Source: Myxococcus qinghaiensis
GTDB lineage: Bacteria; Myxococcota; Myxococcia; Myxococcales; Myxococcaceae
Direction: 5' to 3'
DNA: 64,000 nt
Assembly (NCBI RefSeq): GCF_024198215.1
Contig: NZ_JAKCFA010000009.1
Span: 408,072 to 472,071 of the forward strand
Positions 46,949-57,517 of this stretch are shown here, in pieces. The translations under genes were made by a program, and so were the position numbers. The notes beneath the pieces were generated by a model, which saw only the letters and a program-made list of their open reading frames with translations, did not search any database and was not told the DNA's origin. The stretch's first letter is position 1, and every line of letters starts with the position of its first letter.

Positions 46949-49900
46949 GCGCTACCTCCACCGTCGCTGCCTTCGGGGCGCGGTAGCCGCCCAGGGGTTG
47001 ACGTGAAATCCACAGGTGCACCGAGGACTCCACGTCACGCATGGACGTGGGCGCGTCGAACTTGAGCTCGTCCTGGGTGAGGTTGTCGGTGGGGTCCAGG
47101 AAGCCGCGCAGCAGGGGCTTGAGCCCCTTTCCCTCCGGGTCGTAGGGCGAGTACGCGCGCTGGGCGGCGTCCTTCTTCGCCTGCTCGATGATGTTGCGCC
47201 ACGAGTCGAGCAGGCTTCGCGCGCGCTGCATCACGATGCCGCTGGCGCGCTCCGACTCCTCCTTGGGCAGCCCTCGGCCAGCGCGCTTCGCCAGGGTTTC
47301 GAGCGCCTGCTCCAGCGCGCCCCGGTGCGCCTGCAGGGACTTCCACTCCAGGGGCGCCGTCATGGCGGTGTCCAGCAGCCGGCCCAGCGCTACCACCACG
47401 CCCGCGAGCCCCCGGTCGAGCGCCGGTGCCGAGAAGGGGGTCACCGAGGTGGCTTCGACGAAGCGATAGAACGACTCGTGGTACGTCCCGAAGCGCTCGT
47501 AGTGGCTGCGGTCTCGGGGCTTGGCCGCGTTGAGGCACGTCACCACGAGGCCGGGCTTGTTCAGCTTGCGGCCCACGCGGCTGGACGCCTGGATGTACTC
47601 GCTGGTCGTCTTGGGCTGTCCCGCCACGACCATGAGTCCCAACCGGTCGATGTCCACGCCGACGGAGATCATGTTGCTGGCGAGCACGACGTCGATGCTC
47701 TGGGGCTGGCCGTGCGTAAGCTCCAGGCGGCTCTTCGAGGCCTTGATGTCAGCGGTCTTCTCCCGGCTGGTCAGCTCGATGGGCTCGCCGCGGATGGTCC
47801 TGCCCCGGTACCAGGGATGCTCGGCCTCCCTGTCGAAGTCCTCTGGACGGCGGCGGACGCGGTCCATCACCAGTCGGCGCACCTCGTCCTCGACCAGTCG
47901 GCGCATGCCGCCCAGTTCGCGCAGGCTGTTGAAGTAGCCGACGAGCGTCAGGTACGGGTCCGCGCTCACGGCGCCGTGGAGTTGTTCGCCGCGCGCGGCG
48001 GCGGCGAGCAGGCTGACATAGACGCGCAGCAGGATGGCCTTCATGGGCCGCCCGGGTGCCGCCACGCCCACGTATTGGCGCGCGCCCTTCTTGCCCACGG
48101 AGGCGAAGAACGTCTCGGAGGCATCCACGCCTGGCGGAGGGAAGAGCGCGACGTCCCGTCCATAGAGGCGACTCACCTGTTGCCGGGAGCGGCGCACGGT
48201 GGCGGTGGAGGCCACCAACTTCGCCCGGGGCGCGAGCGTCAGGACGGCGCCTTCGTAGAGGCCCACCATGGAGCCCAGCGGGCCGGAGATGAGGTGCAGT
48301 TCGTCCTGCACGATGAGCTCCGGGGGAGGCAGCCCCTTCGGGAGCATCACGAGCGCCGCCTTCACGTCCGCGGCGGCATTGCACGGGCCGACGAAGCGCT
48401 TCCCGGTGCGACCCAAGACACGACCGAAGAGCAATCCCGTCTCTCCTCGCCACGGCAGCATGGCGAACTTGTCCACGGTGGCGACGAGGAAGCACGGCAG
48501 CTCCCGGTAGATCTGCTCGTCGACGAAGAGGACGGGGAGCCCTTCCGGGTTGCGGCCCAGGTTGAAGGCGCACTCGATGTTGGCGCAGCCGACGAGCACT
48601 TCCTCGGGTCTGGACCTGGAGGGCCGGAGGATGAAGCACTCCCGTTCGAACGGCGTCGCGCACCAGGGACAGGTGGCGAGCGGGAAGGGAGATTGCGCGC
48701 GGGCGCTGTTGTCGTTCTTGTACTCGGTGATTTGCGTGGAGGCCTGCTCCAGCGTGTTGGCGGTCGCGGAGCGGCCGACCCACAGCCCGATGGAGAAGCG
48801 CACGGCTCCCAGGCGTTTCGGCTCTTGCTGGCGGAGCACTTCGAGCGCGCAGATGAGTGTCGAGGCGCGACCGAGTTGGTCGAGTGTGAGCAGCCGCAGC
48901 GTGTAGCGCAGCAGCACGGCCACGCCCAGGCCGCCGTGGAGGTGGGCCTGCCCTCGGAGGCGGCGCAGGAGCAAGGTGAAGGCAATGAGTCCCAGGTAGG
49001 CCTGCGTCTTTCCGCCGCCGGTGGGGAAGAAGATGAGCTCCACGAGCTCACGGTCCGCGTGGCCTTCGTGCTCGACGGAGGGGAGGTTGAGCAGGATGAA
49101 GGCGAGCTGGAAGAGACGCCATTGAGGCGCTTCTTCCTGCCGCACCTTGCGTTCCGCCTGGGCCATGACGCTGTTCATCCAGCGGAAGGCGTCGAAGGCG
49201 AGAGGTTCCCGTGTCAGGAGTTGGATGCCCTCCTCGATGCGGTCGGCCGCGCGTCGAGCCCTGCGGATGAGCTCATCCCGTGTCTCCTCGCGGCGTTCGC
49301 TGCCGACAGCGAGAGTGGCCTGGGTGGCCACCCATTCACGGTAGGTCCGGACCAGGGGGAGCAGGGCCGCTACAGCCTCCGAGGGGAGCGTGAACGCGGC
49401 GAGCTGCTCCATGCCCACCGTGACTTCGTCAATCCGCCGCGCTTCGACAGGGAGCACCTCGACGCGTGGCAGCCAGTCCGTTTCCACTCGGGTGACGGGG
49501 ACGGAGGTGGATGGGACGCGCACGGAGATGCCATGACCCACGGCCCACCGCTGGCGGTCGCGGAACTGTAGGTCGTTGACGCGGTCGTCGTCGTCCTCGC
49601 TCCTGGCGTCGCTGGAGTCCTGTCGGCTGACGAAGCCCTGCTCGCATTCCAGGGCGAGGTGGGTCTGGAAGGCATAGGCCTCGTCCCGGTCGACGGCGGT
49701 GCTGGTGGGCGGGCGTGCGTTGACGAGGAAGATGGCGACCGCGAGCTCTCCTTCACTCGTCTTCTCCACGTGGCCTTCCAGGCGCAGGCCCCCGCTATCC
49801 TGAAGGTACAGGCCTTCCCGCAGCGCCGCGTCGTTCAGGTGCAGGGTGACGGTGCGTTGGTGGAAGGTGCGGCTCCACGGCTTGCGCTCCTCTGCTTCGA

Positions 49901-50273
49901 GGCGCTGGTAGTCCGCCCAGCAGACATGGGCGGTGAGCTGGGACGTGCCCGCGGGGACGAAGACGGACAGGCCCATGGAGGCGGGCAGGCGGCGCACCTT
50001 CTTGGCGCTCGGGTCGGGGCGGGAGGCTTCCTCGTTGTCCTCGTCATTGCCCGCGGCCAGGTCGTCGTCCTCGTCGTCGGGTTCGTCCTCGATGACGCCC
50101 TGGTCGAGCGGGACGAGGAAGCCCGTCAGGTACCAGCGGGACGGTGGCGTGCGGAGCACTTCGGGCGCGTCCGAGACAGGAGCGCCTGGAGGCTTGTGGA
50201 ACGGACCCACGAGGTCCGCTTCGAGCGCATCGATGAGGTGGGAGCGGACCGCTCCCGTGTCTGGGACATTCAT
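46935..50273 (-). CDS. drmA: DISARM helicase DrmA
   Basis: 1112 residues, a superfamily 2 helicase. The Walker A is FFPTGGGKTQAYLGL near residue 414. The DEAD-like box is IVQDELHLISGPLG near residue 654. The helicase C-terminal motifs are MISVGVDIDRLGLMVVAGQP and QASSRVGRKLNKPG near residue 900. An acidic stretch (EDEPDDEDDD) lies near residue 60. Structural work on the DrmA-DrmB complex shows DNA loading by this pair. Start at ATG 50273, 8 bp after the drmMI stop. Confidence 0.94.
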   Translation of the reverse strand: MNVPDTGAVRSHLIDALEADLVGPFHKPPGAPVSDAPEVLRTPPSRWYLTGFLVPLDQGVIEDEPDDEDDDLAAGNDEDNEEASRPDPSAKKVRRLPASMGLSVFVPAGTSQLTAHVCWADYQRLEAEERKPWSRTFHQRTVTLHLNDAALREGLYLQDSGGLRLEGHVEKTSEGELAVAIFLVNARPPTSTAVDRDEAYAFQTHLALECEQGFVSRQDSSDARSEDDDDRVNDLQFRDRQRWAVGHGISVRVPSTSVPVTRVETDWLPRVEVLPVEARRIDEVTVGMEQLAAFTLPSEAVAALLPLVRTYREWVATQATLAVGSERREETRDELIRRARRAADRIEEGIQLLTREPLAFDAFRWMNSVMAQAERKVRQEEAPQWRLFQLAFILLNLPSVEHEGHADRELVELIFFPTGGGKTQAYLGLIAFTLLLRRLRGQAHLHGGLGVAVLLRYTLRLLTLDQLGRASTLICALEVLRQQEPKRLGAVRFSIGLWVGRSATANTLEQASTQITEYKNDNSARAQSPFPLATCPWCATPFERECFILRPSRSRPEEVLVGCANIECAFNLGRNPEGLPVLFVDEQIYRELPCFLVATVDKFAMLPWRGETGLLFGRVLGRTGKRFVGPCNAAADVKAALVMLPKGLPPPELIVQDELHLISGPLGSMVGLYEGAVLTLAPRAKLVASTATVRRSRQQVSRLYGRDVALFPPPGVDASETFFASVGKKGARQYVGVAAPGRPMKAILLRVYVSLLAAAARGEQLHGAVSADPYLTLVGYFNSLRELGGMRRLVEDEVRRLVMDRVRRRPEDFDREAEHPWYRGRTIRGEPIELTSREKTADIKASKSRLELTHGQPQSIDVVLASNMISVGVDIDRLGLMVVAGQPKTTSEYIQASSRVGRKLNKPGLVVTCLNAAKPRDRSHYERFGTYHESFYRFVEATSVTPFSAPALDRGLAGVVVALGRLLDTAMTAPLEWKSLQAHRGALEQALETLAKRAGRGLPKEESERASGIVMQRARSLLDSWRNIIEQAKKDAAQRAYSPYDPEGKGLKPLLRGFLDPTDNLTQDELKFDAPTSMRDVESSVHLWISRQPLGGYRAPKAATVEVAHDEP

Positions 50274-50281
50274 GGGAGGGC

Positions 50282-53200
50282 TCAGGCGGTCTGGGCGCGG
50301 GACTTCGAGGGACGGCGGACGGTGGGGTGGGCTTCCTCGTGGGCACGCTGCGCGTTCAGGTCGAAGAGGCGGTCGAGAACTTCGTCCTCGAAGGCTTCGA
50401 GCTGTTTGGGAGTGGCGCCGCAGTACGGAGGGGCGTGGATGTCATTCCAGCCGTAGGCATCCAGGACAGCTTGGTCCACGGACACGTGCAGGTCCCGCAG
50501 ACGCTGCGTCGCAGCGTCGGTGACGGACTTGTCCTTGAGCCGGTTGTACGTCGTTGTCAGGCCGATGTTGTTGGCCTGCATGTACTGGCTGCGCTCGAAG
50601 TGGAGCCGCTCGCCGATGCGGTCGAGCGCTGAGGTGATTGCGGAGTCCGGGAAGGGGAAGGTTTCGAAGCAGTCGCTCGGTGCGTAACGAAGATCGTTGC
50701 GCATGGAGGATGACAGCAACCGTGCCCAGACCTCATGCACCCGTGACTGCAGCGCCGTCAACCAGTGGGCTTGCTCGACAGGAACGACAATGACTTGTTC
50801 GCTAAGTACAACAGACGACGGTTGCCACGAGAATATCAAGTGCTTCGAGACTCGAGAGGCCGTGAGGCAACGGCTTAGCGGGCGCAGGGCCTCGTAGAGA
50901 GCCGGAGTCGTCTCGCCAAATCGCCACCAATACTTTCGGCGAGTATCGCGCTTGTTCTTGTCTCGTTCAGGCTTTACCAACTCCCGTAGGATGCGGATGA
51001 GGTCCGGCCAGCGCTCAGCTTCGGCTAAATCCACTTGCCCGAAGTTGATGACGTACCTTTCGAGTTCGGGACTCGGGTCGGAGTTGAGTTCCTCGCCACC
51101 CACGTAGCGAAAGATGCGCGCCGCGTTCATTGATGATTTCGAGACAAGAGTCGAGCGCTGCTCGGGGCTAAGTACAAACCCCTTTCCTAGGACGATGGAT
51201 CCCTGGAAGCTCTTCTCCGCGTTGGCGGCGAGTGCCACGGGATCTGCTCGCTCGGGCTTTCCTCTCAGTCGAGAGTTGAGGTGTTTCACGGGTAGCCGCT
51301 CGAGGCGAGGCTCCAAACTCAGAGAGACGTGCCCCTTCGCCAGGTGCACGACTGCCACTGAGACGTTGGCGCCAGCCACCGGCCACTTCATGGAGCGCAC
51401 GGCGTCGTAGAGGTGGCCGCCGTGGGCCACCAGGTGCTTCAGTCCCGTGGCCCTCGTGTCCCCCTGCGCGATGGTGTTGGTGGCGATGAATCCGAAGCTG
51501 CCGTGTTCACCCAGCAGATGGAACGCACGGCGGAAGAAGTGCGCGGAGAGATCCGCGTTGCCGTGCGCACCCTCATGAACCGCCTGGAGCCACGGGAGGT
51601 AGTTCTCTCCGCCCGTCTCGATGATGGCGTTCTTTCCCGCGAACGGCGGGTTCCCTACGAACCCATCGATCCACGCAGCCTTGTTGGGCTGCTCGTTGTC
51701 GAGCGGATCCGGCCGGCTCCCGTGGAACACCTCCGGAAACTCCAGCGGCCAGTGGAACGTCCATGACGGCGCGGAGAACGCCGCGATGTCCGCCGGCATG
51801 GGAGGCGGAACCCCATTCTTCGCCTTGGACAGCCACGCCCCAATCAGATCCAACCGGCGGACGCGCTCCTTCTCCCGCTCCTTGTCCGAGCCATGGGAGA
51901 AGAACGCCCCGACGCACGCATTGGCGATCCGTTTGATGTCCTCCAACGCCGTGTCCGCGTCGCGGAGAAGCCCCTCCTTCACCCGGCCGGGCTCCAGGTC
52001 CAACTGCAGCGGCTTGCGCTTCGGCCCTTCCAGGTCGAGCGCGAGCTGGAGGATCTTCTCGCGCTTCTCCAGCGAGCTGTTCAGCGCCTTCGAGATGAAC
52101 GCCCAGGACAGCTCCGACTGCTTCTTGCCGGTCGGGTCCCAGTGGAACGATTGAAGCTGATCCAGGTCGAGCCCGACCAGTGAATCCCCACACTTGAGCG
52201 CATGGTCCAGGAATGTGAAGGGCTCCGTCTTCGCCAATGTCACGAGCCACAGCGACAGCTTCGCGAGCTTCACGGCCCATGGATTCTTGTCCACGCCGTA
52301 CAGGCATCGCTGGGCCACCAGCCGGCGTGCCCGCATCACCTCGTCCTCGTGCTTGTCATGCTTCAGCACCCCCTCACGTGTCCAGGCGGCGACAACCTGG
52401 TCCGCGAGAAAGCGGCAGGACTCCACCAGGAACGCACCCGACCCCATGGCCGGGTCGCAGATCTTCAGGTTGAGGAGTCTTTCTGAAGACGGCTGCGGCC
52501 CCATCGTCTTGAGCAAAGGCTCTAGAGCCCGGCGGACGATGGGGCCCGACAGACTTCGAGGCGTGTAGTGGCTGCTGGTCCGTCGCCGCTCGTCGCCAGG
52601 CTGGAGTACCCACTGGGATGCTCGCCGTGTCTCGGTCCCCTTCACGCGGTACGGCTCCAGCACGGTCAGGACCATCTGCTGTGTCGAAGCCTGCTCCAAC
52701 GCCTTCGACAGGGCTTTCACCGCCTTCGCGTCGACGCCCGCCTCATCTTCCAGCCATGCCGCACGCCGCTTCGAGGGCTGGGCCAGCACCTCGTCCGCGC
52801 AGACCCACACCTTCGAGGGCTTGAGGCAGATTCCAGCACCGGTCAGGCGCTTCACGTGGAAGCCCATCAGGCCCTCGTACACGGAGCCAATCTGCTCTAC
52901 GTCGAGCGACTTGAAGCTCAGTCGCTGTCCCTTGAGGAAGATGAGCCGCTCCAGGACCTGAAGGACCGTCTCGTCATCAATGGGAGGCACCCGTGCATCC
53001 GTGCCCGCTTCGGTGGAACCCGCGCCTCCCAGGAAGGGAAACTCGTCAGGGTCGAAGAGCTGTCCACGCCGTGCCGGCATTCTCAGCTTGTCGTGCGAGG
53101 CTCCCAGGTAGATGCACCGGAAGAGCGCCAGCAACCGTGGCCACGCACCGAACCGCCGGTTCATCGAATCGGGGTATTGGCTGGAGTCCTCGACGAGCTG

Positions 53201-54196
53201 CGCGTGAAGTGCCTTCACCGACAGGTCATCGCGGTAGGGCTCCTGGCCCACGGGAAGCAGACCATGGTCCTCCGCGTAGAGGATGAAGACGAGCCGCAAG
53301 AGCGTGGAGAGGAGCCCGCCGTAGACATGGTCCTCACCTCGTGAGAACGCCTCGTCCAGGGCCCGGGAGCCATCCCGTTCAGCGGCCGTCTCGAAACCCG
53401 TGAGAAGGATGCCGAGCGCTTCCAGGACCTGGTCGGCCAGTTCGTCGGTGACATCCGCCTGCCGGCGGCGTGACTGCTCCAGGAGCGCGGGAAGCTGATG
53501 CTCGGGCAGCACGCCGAAGAAGCGGCGCGCGTGCAGGAGCATCACCATCGCGTCGAACAGCGGACGACCGCTGGCGGTGACGAGGTCCTTGAGCCGGAAG
53601 GTAATGTGCCCTGACGTCTCTCCGTGGGGCGCGTAGACCAGGCGCACGGAGTCCCCGTTGAACAGCAGACCGATGGGGACACGGGCCGCGCGCAGCAGGC
53701 GGTCGAACTTGGCGGTGGGCTCGTAGAACCACGCGCCCGTGGTGTCTTCCTTCTTGTCCAGGTCCAACCCGGCCGGCAGCTCCCAGGTCAGGAGCGCGAA
53801 GCCCTCCGCGGCGCGGCTGATGGGCGTGGAGTCATCCGGCAACCCTTCCGGCTTCGCGGGAGGAGGCCCTCGTCGCAACAGCCCCCGCGTGGGCTTGATG
53901 GTCTGTTGCCCCTCCGCGATATCGAGCTGGAGGTCCTCCGGAAACCTCGTGGTGAAATCATCCTCGGTGTAGCCCAGCACCTCCCGGAGGAAACGCGGGA
54001 CATCCGTCACGCGAGGTGACTCCCGGCCCGCCAGCAGGACGAACCGCGACTGCGCGGACACCGGCAGGCGCTGCATGCACTGCGCGTCCTCGAGAACCGG
54101 GATGGAGACCACCAGTCCTTCGATGGGCTGCGCCATCCCCATCCATGTCTGGTGATAGCGACGCTCGACGTCCCCGCTCAAGTTCTGGCCGTTCAT
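50282..54196 (-). CDS. drmMI: DISARM adenine-N6 methyltransferase DrmMI (class 1)
   Basis: 1304 residues. The methylase core has motif I DPAMGSGAFLVESCRF near residue 582 and motif IV GNPPFAGKNAIIETGG near residue 847, the NPPF type of N6-adenine methylases (Eco57I-like). The N-terminal 500 residues and the C-terminus are probably for DNA recognition. DrmMI marks host DNA so the DISARM nuclease-like machinery spares it. It overlaps the end of drmD as TGATG. A large adenine methylase together with drmD, rather than the cytosine methylase of class 2, fixes the system as class 1. Confidence 0.93.
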   Translation of the reverse strand: MNGQNLSGDVERRYHQTWMGMAQPIEGLVVSIPVLEDAQCMQRLPVSAQSRFVLLAGRESPRVTDVPRFLREVLGYTEDDFTTRFPEDLQLDIAEGQQTIKPTRGLLRRGPPPAKPEGLPDDSTPISRAAEGFALLTWELPAGLDLDKKEDTTGAWFYEPTAKFDRLLRAARVPIGLLFNGDSVRLVYAPHGETSGHITFRLKDLVTASGRPLFDAMVMLLHARRFFGVLPEHQLPALLEQSRRRQADVTDELADQVLEALGILLTGFETAAERDGSRALDEAFSRGEDHVYGGLLSTLLRLVFILYAEDHGLLPVGQEPYRDDLSVKALHAQLVEDSSQYPDSMNRRFGAWPRLLALFRCIYLGASHDKLRMPARRGQLFDPDEFPFLGGAGSTEAGTDARVPPIDDETVLQVLERLIFLKGQRLSFKSLDVEQIGSVYEGLMGFHVKRLTGAGICLKPSKVWVCADEVLAQPSKRRAAWLEDEAGVDAKAVKALSKALEQASTQQMVLTVLEPYRVKGTETRRASQWVLQPGDERRRTSSHYTPRSLSGPIVRRALEPLLKTMGPQPSSERLLNLKICDPAMGSGAFLVESCRFLADQVVAAWTREGVLKHDKHEDEVMRARRLVAQRCLYGVDKNPWAVKLAKLSLWLVTLAKTEPFTFLDHALKCGDSLVGLDLDQLQSFHWDPTGKKQSELSWAFISKALNSSLEKREKILQLALDLEGPKRKPLQLDLEPGRVKEGLLRDADTALEDIKRIANACVGAFFSHGSDKEREKERVRRLDLIGAWLSKAKNGVPPPMPADIAAFSAPSWTFHWPLEFPEVFHGSRPDPLDNEQPNKAAWIDGFVGNPPFAGKNAIIETGGENYLPWLQAVHEGAHGNADLSAHFFRRAFHLLGEHGSFGFIATNTIAQGDTRATGLKHLVAHGGHLYDAVRSMKWPVAGANVSVAVVHLAKGHVSLSLEPRLERLPVKHLNSRLRGKPERADPVALAANAEKSFQGSIVLGKGFVLSPEQRSTLVSKSSMNAARIFRYVGGEELNSDPSPELERYVINFGQVDLAEAERWPDLIRILRELVKPERDKNKRDTRRKYWWRFGETTPALYEALRPLSRCLTASRVSKHLIFSWQPSSVVLSEQVIVVPVEQAHWLTALQSRVHEVWARLLSSSMRNDLRYAPSDCFETFPFPDSAITSALDRIGERLHFERSQYMQANNIGLTTTYNRLKDKSVTDAATQRLRDLHVSVDQAVLDAYGWNDIHAPPYCGATPKQLEAFEDEVLDRLFDLNAQRAHEEAHPTVRRPSKSRAQTA

Positions 54197-57100
54197 CAGC
54201 GCGCCCCCGGCCAGAGATAGACCATGCCCACGGGCACCAGGCGGGCGACCCGCACAGCGTAGGTGGCCTTCAAGGATTCAGGTTGTTCGACGAGTTCCCT
54301 TCCGAGCGCTGTCAATCGCTGTTCAAGGTGAACCTTGTCCCTCCTCCATTGGTCCTTCTCGGCCTGGGCGTCGAGCGAGAGCTCGAGCTGTGCGCTCAGT
54401 GCCTCCTGGATGGCCTCCTGCTGCGTCAGGAGAATCTGAGTCAGCGCCTTGGCTTCGGATGCCCCCCGCGCCGCCAGCTTCTTGCGAGCCCCCTGCTCTC
54501 GCACCGAGGCCTGCTCCTCGATGGCGGGCCAGAGCTTCGAGAAGTCGGACTCGACACTGGCCAGCAACCGTTTCTGGACGGCCTTCGGTATCGCGGAGAG
54601 CGCGGGCGCCTCCGCCAGCGTGGTCTCCAGTTGGTCGATGGCCTTGCGGTCCGCCTCGTCGGCGAAGGGCTTCAGGTGCCCGCGACCGCCGCCGTCCAGC
54701 CACCTTGCTGAAACAGAGACCACCTCGTCATGGAGCCGCGCGGCGCCCTCGCCAAAGAGCGACAACCGGCCGAAGACGATGACGCGTGCCACTGCGTCGC
54801 GTCGGGTCTGGACCACCGTGACACGGCTCAGGTCGTTCGCGGAGAACCCCTGCGCCAGGAACCGCTGGAGCACCCGCTGGACGAGCGGATGGGACAGGTG
54901 CAGGTGGACGAGCTTGCTGGAAACGCCCGGAGGTGCCTCGAAGACGACGGGAGACAAGGGGCGCTTTCGCCACTCCCACGCCGCCTCGTCACGCGCCCGG
55001 CGCGGACGAATGGAATCCAGGGTCGTGCTCCACGAAGCGGGAAGGGCGGGGACCTTCCAGGCCTCCAGCGTCCGGCCCTCTTCCGTGATGGCCTCCCGCT
55101 CTAACCGGCCCGCGCCGGCCAGTTCGAACCCCACGTCCAGCGCATCGCGCAGCAGGACGGGATTGAAGTCCATCACCTTGCCGCTGCGCTCGCGGAGCTC
55201 TCCAATCTCATCCAGTTCCCTCCGCAGGGATTGGAGCGTGCGCTGGGACTCCAGTTCCCGCTTCGTCACCTCCGTGCGAGTCGAGGTCGCGGCGCGGGAG
55301 AGGCGCTCCAGCGTGCTCTTCGTGATGCCCGAGGCGAGGGCATCGTGCATCTGGTCCATCAGCACGCAGCCCAGGCTGCCCAGCTCGCGCGTGATGGTCT
55401 CGACCTTGCGCGCGAGAGTGTCGAGCACCGCATCCTCGGCGCGCTGGCCGTAGACGAAGTAGCCACAGCGCACAGTGGACGCGGGTTGCAAGGCACGGTC
55501 GATGCGACCGTTGCGCTGCTCCATGCGTGAGGGGTTCCACGGAACGTCGATGTGGAAGAGGTCCGCGCAGTGGCCTTGCAGATTGATGCCTTCGCGCGCG
55601 GCGTCGGTCGCGAGGAGGACCCGCACGGGGAACTCCTCCATCGAGCCGTTGAAGGCGGCCTGCACCTCCGCGCGCTTCACGTCATCGATGCCGCCCGTCA
55701 GCGTGAGGATGCGCTCATCACCCCGTTGGGTCCCCTCGAAGGCGGCGGTGAGCTGCTCCTTGAGGTAGCGGAGCGTGTCGCCATACTCGGTGAACAGGAT
55801 GACCCGGCGGGGCTTCCACGCGGCGCCTCGGGTGAGCGGGCATTGGTGCTCGCGAATCCAGTGGAGCAGGGCCCGCAGCTTCGCGTCCCGGGCAGCGCGG
55901 TGCCGGGCGCTCAGCTTGAGCATGTCATCCAGGAGCTTGCGCGCCTGGACGTTGGCGGACAGGTCCTGACTGTGCTCGCGGATGGTCTCCGCGAACGACA
56001 GCTCGAGCGCGTCGTCCGTCTCGCCGTGCTCCTCGGACTCAGGAGCCGTGTCTCCGGTGAGCGCTCCGCCGTCGGGAGCCAACGCCCCCGCGCCGAAGGC
56101 CGCCGCGTGGATGGAGAGGGTGCGGTGGAACGCCTCGATGCTGGAGAGGAGACGCTTCTGGAGGTTGATGAAGACCAGGCGCCCCTGCTTCGTGCCGGGT
56201 GCCATGAGCTCCGTGTAGCGCGCGAGCTTCTGGGACAGCTCCAGCTCCGGGGCGGAGGCTTCGCCCAGGTCGACACGCTGCTCGACGCTCTTTCCGTCCG
56301 GGGCGAGCCACTCGGAGTGCCAGCGTCCCGATTCATGCGTCAGCCGCACGCCCACCACGTGTCGCTCGGGGTAGCGCTGTGAGCTGCCCAGGGCGAGAAG
56401 GTCGCTCTTGAGTCGGCGCACCATGACGGGCGCCAGTTGTGATTCACGGACGCGGGTGCCTCGCGTGAAGCGCTGTGGGTCCAACATCTCCAACAGGGCG
56501 GAGAAGCTGTTGGAGTGGCCGTTGTGGGGCGTCGCGGAGAGGAAGAGCCGGTGCTCGAAGCGCTCCGCCAGTGAGCGGATGCTGCGAGTGGTCTCCGTGT
56601 CGATGGCGTACCGGCTGGCCGATGCGGGCGCGACGACGTGCGCCTCGTCGAGCACCAACAAGGACTTGTGGTGCCCCTTCTCCTCCAGGAGGGTCTTCAG
56701 CGGCTCGAAGTACTCGCTGCGCCGCAGCGTCTGGTACGACACGATGAAGCGTGAGTGCGTGGCCCAGACTGGGACCTGGAAGCCGCGCTCCTGACGGCGG
56801 CGGGAGACGAACTCGCTGTTGAAGATTTCGAAGCGCAGACCGAAGCGCTTCTCCATCTCATCGCGCCACTGGAGCGTCACCGACGCCGGGCAGACGATGA
56901 GGACGCGGTCCACGCGCTGGCGGAGGATGAGCTCCTGCAACACCAACCCAGCCTCGATGGTCTTTCCGAGACCCACGTCATCGGCGATGAAGAGATTCAC
57001 CCGAGGCAGCTCGAGCGCCTTCTTGAGAGGCGTGAGCTGGTGATTCATCAAGTGGATGCCCGCGCGGAACGGCGCCTGGAAGAGCCGGGCGTCGGTGGCG

Positions 57101-57396
57101 GTGACGGAGTTCCACTTCAGCGCGTGCAGATACGCGGCGAAGTGACGCGGTTCGTCGAAACGCGCAGGAGGTCCCAATCCACCCTCTTCGGGTCGGATGA
57201 CCCGAGCGGCGAGCTCTCGCTCCCATAAGACAGACAGGGGACGTCCCTGTGCGTCATCATCGAGACACGTGAGACGAACGAGGGTGTGTTGCTCCCGGAC
57301 ATCCGAAGGAGCGATGACCTCGTTGACCAGATACTGACGGTGTCGGACCTGCGCGATATCACCCGCGCACGGCAACAGCATGGGAGCGATTGGCAC
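54196..57396 (-). CDS. drmD: DISARM SNF2-like helicase DrmD
   Basis: 1066 residues. The helicase domain has Walker A ADDVGLGKTIEAGL near residue 139, the DEAH box LLVLDEAHVV near 251, SATPHNGHSNSFSALLEML near 291 and the C-terminal QRNGRIDR near 628, as in SNF2/RapA ATPases. DrmD is the hallmark of class 1 DISARM. It is the first gene of the five-gene minus-strand operon. The start is GTG 57396 (MPIAPMLLPCAG); ATG 57381 is close and also lacks a strong ribosome site. The promoter must lie in the 280 bases to its right, before the terminator near 57676. Confidence 0.93.
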   Translation of the reverse strand: MPIAPMLLPCAGDIAQVRHRQYLVNEVIAPSDVREQHTLVRLTCLDDDAQGRPLSVLWERELAARVIRPEEGGLGPPARFDEPRHFAAYLHALKWNSVTATDARLFQAPFRAGIHLMNHQLTPLKKALELPRVNLFIADDVGLGKTIEAGLVLQELILRQRVDRVLIVCPASVTLQWRDEMEKRFGLRFEIFNSEFVSRRRQERGFQVPVWATHSRFIVSYQTLRRSEYFEPLKTLLEEKGHHKSLLVLDEAHVVAPASASRYAIDTETTRSIRSLAERFEHRLFLSATPHNGHSNSFSALLEMLDPQRFTRGTRVRESQLAPVMVRRLKSDLLALGSSQRYPERHVVGVRLTHESGRWHSEWLAPDGKSVEQRVDLGEASAPELELSQKLARYTELMAPGTKQGRLVFINLQKRLLSSIEAFHRTLSIHAAAFGAGALAPDGGALTGDTAPESEEHGETDDALELSFAETIREHSQDLSANVQARKLLDDMLKLSARHRAARDAKLRALLHWIREHQCPLTRGAAWKPRRVILFTEYGDTLRYLKEQLTAAFEGTQRGDERILTLTGGIDDVKRAEVQAAFNGSMEEFPVRVLLATDAAREGINLQGHCADLFHIDVPWNPSRMEQRNGRIDRALQPASTVRCGYFVYGQRAEDAVLDTLARKVETITRELGSLGCVLMDQMHDALASGITKSTLERLSRAATSTRTEVTKRELESQRTLQSLRRELDEIGELRERSGKVMDFNPVLLRDALDVGFELAGAGRLEREAITEEGRTLEAWKVPALPASWSTTLDSIRPRRARDEAAWEWRKRPLSPVVFEAPPGVSSKLVHLHLSHPLVQRVLQRFLAQGFSANDLSRVTVVQTRRDAVARVIVFGRLSLFGEGAARLHDEVVSVSARWLDGGGRGHLKPFADEADRKAIDQLETTLAEAPALSAIPKAVQKRLLASVESDFSKLWPAIEEQASVREQGARKKLAARGASEAKALTQILLTQQEAIQEALSAQLELSLDAQAEKDQWRRDKVHLEQRLTALGRELVEQPESLKATYAVRVARLVPVGMVYLWPGAR

Positions 57397-57517
57397 GAGA
57401 GCTACATGCCGCTACAAACCAATAACAATCAAGTGTCGAGCCCTCACCCCCCAGAGGTAGATACCCGGCATCATCAAGCCAGGCAGGCTTAGGGCGCCGA
57501 TACGTCTATCCACTCAG

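Noticed and set aside
47016..49571. 851-codon frame opposite drmA
   Set aside because: Antisense shadow; DrmA motifs fix the coding strand.
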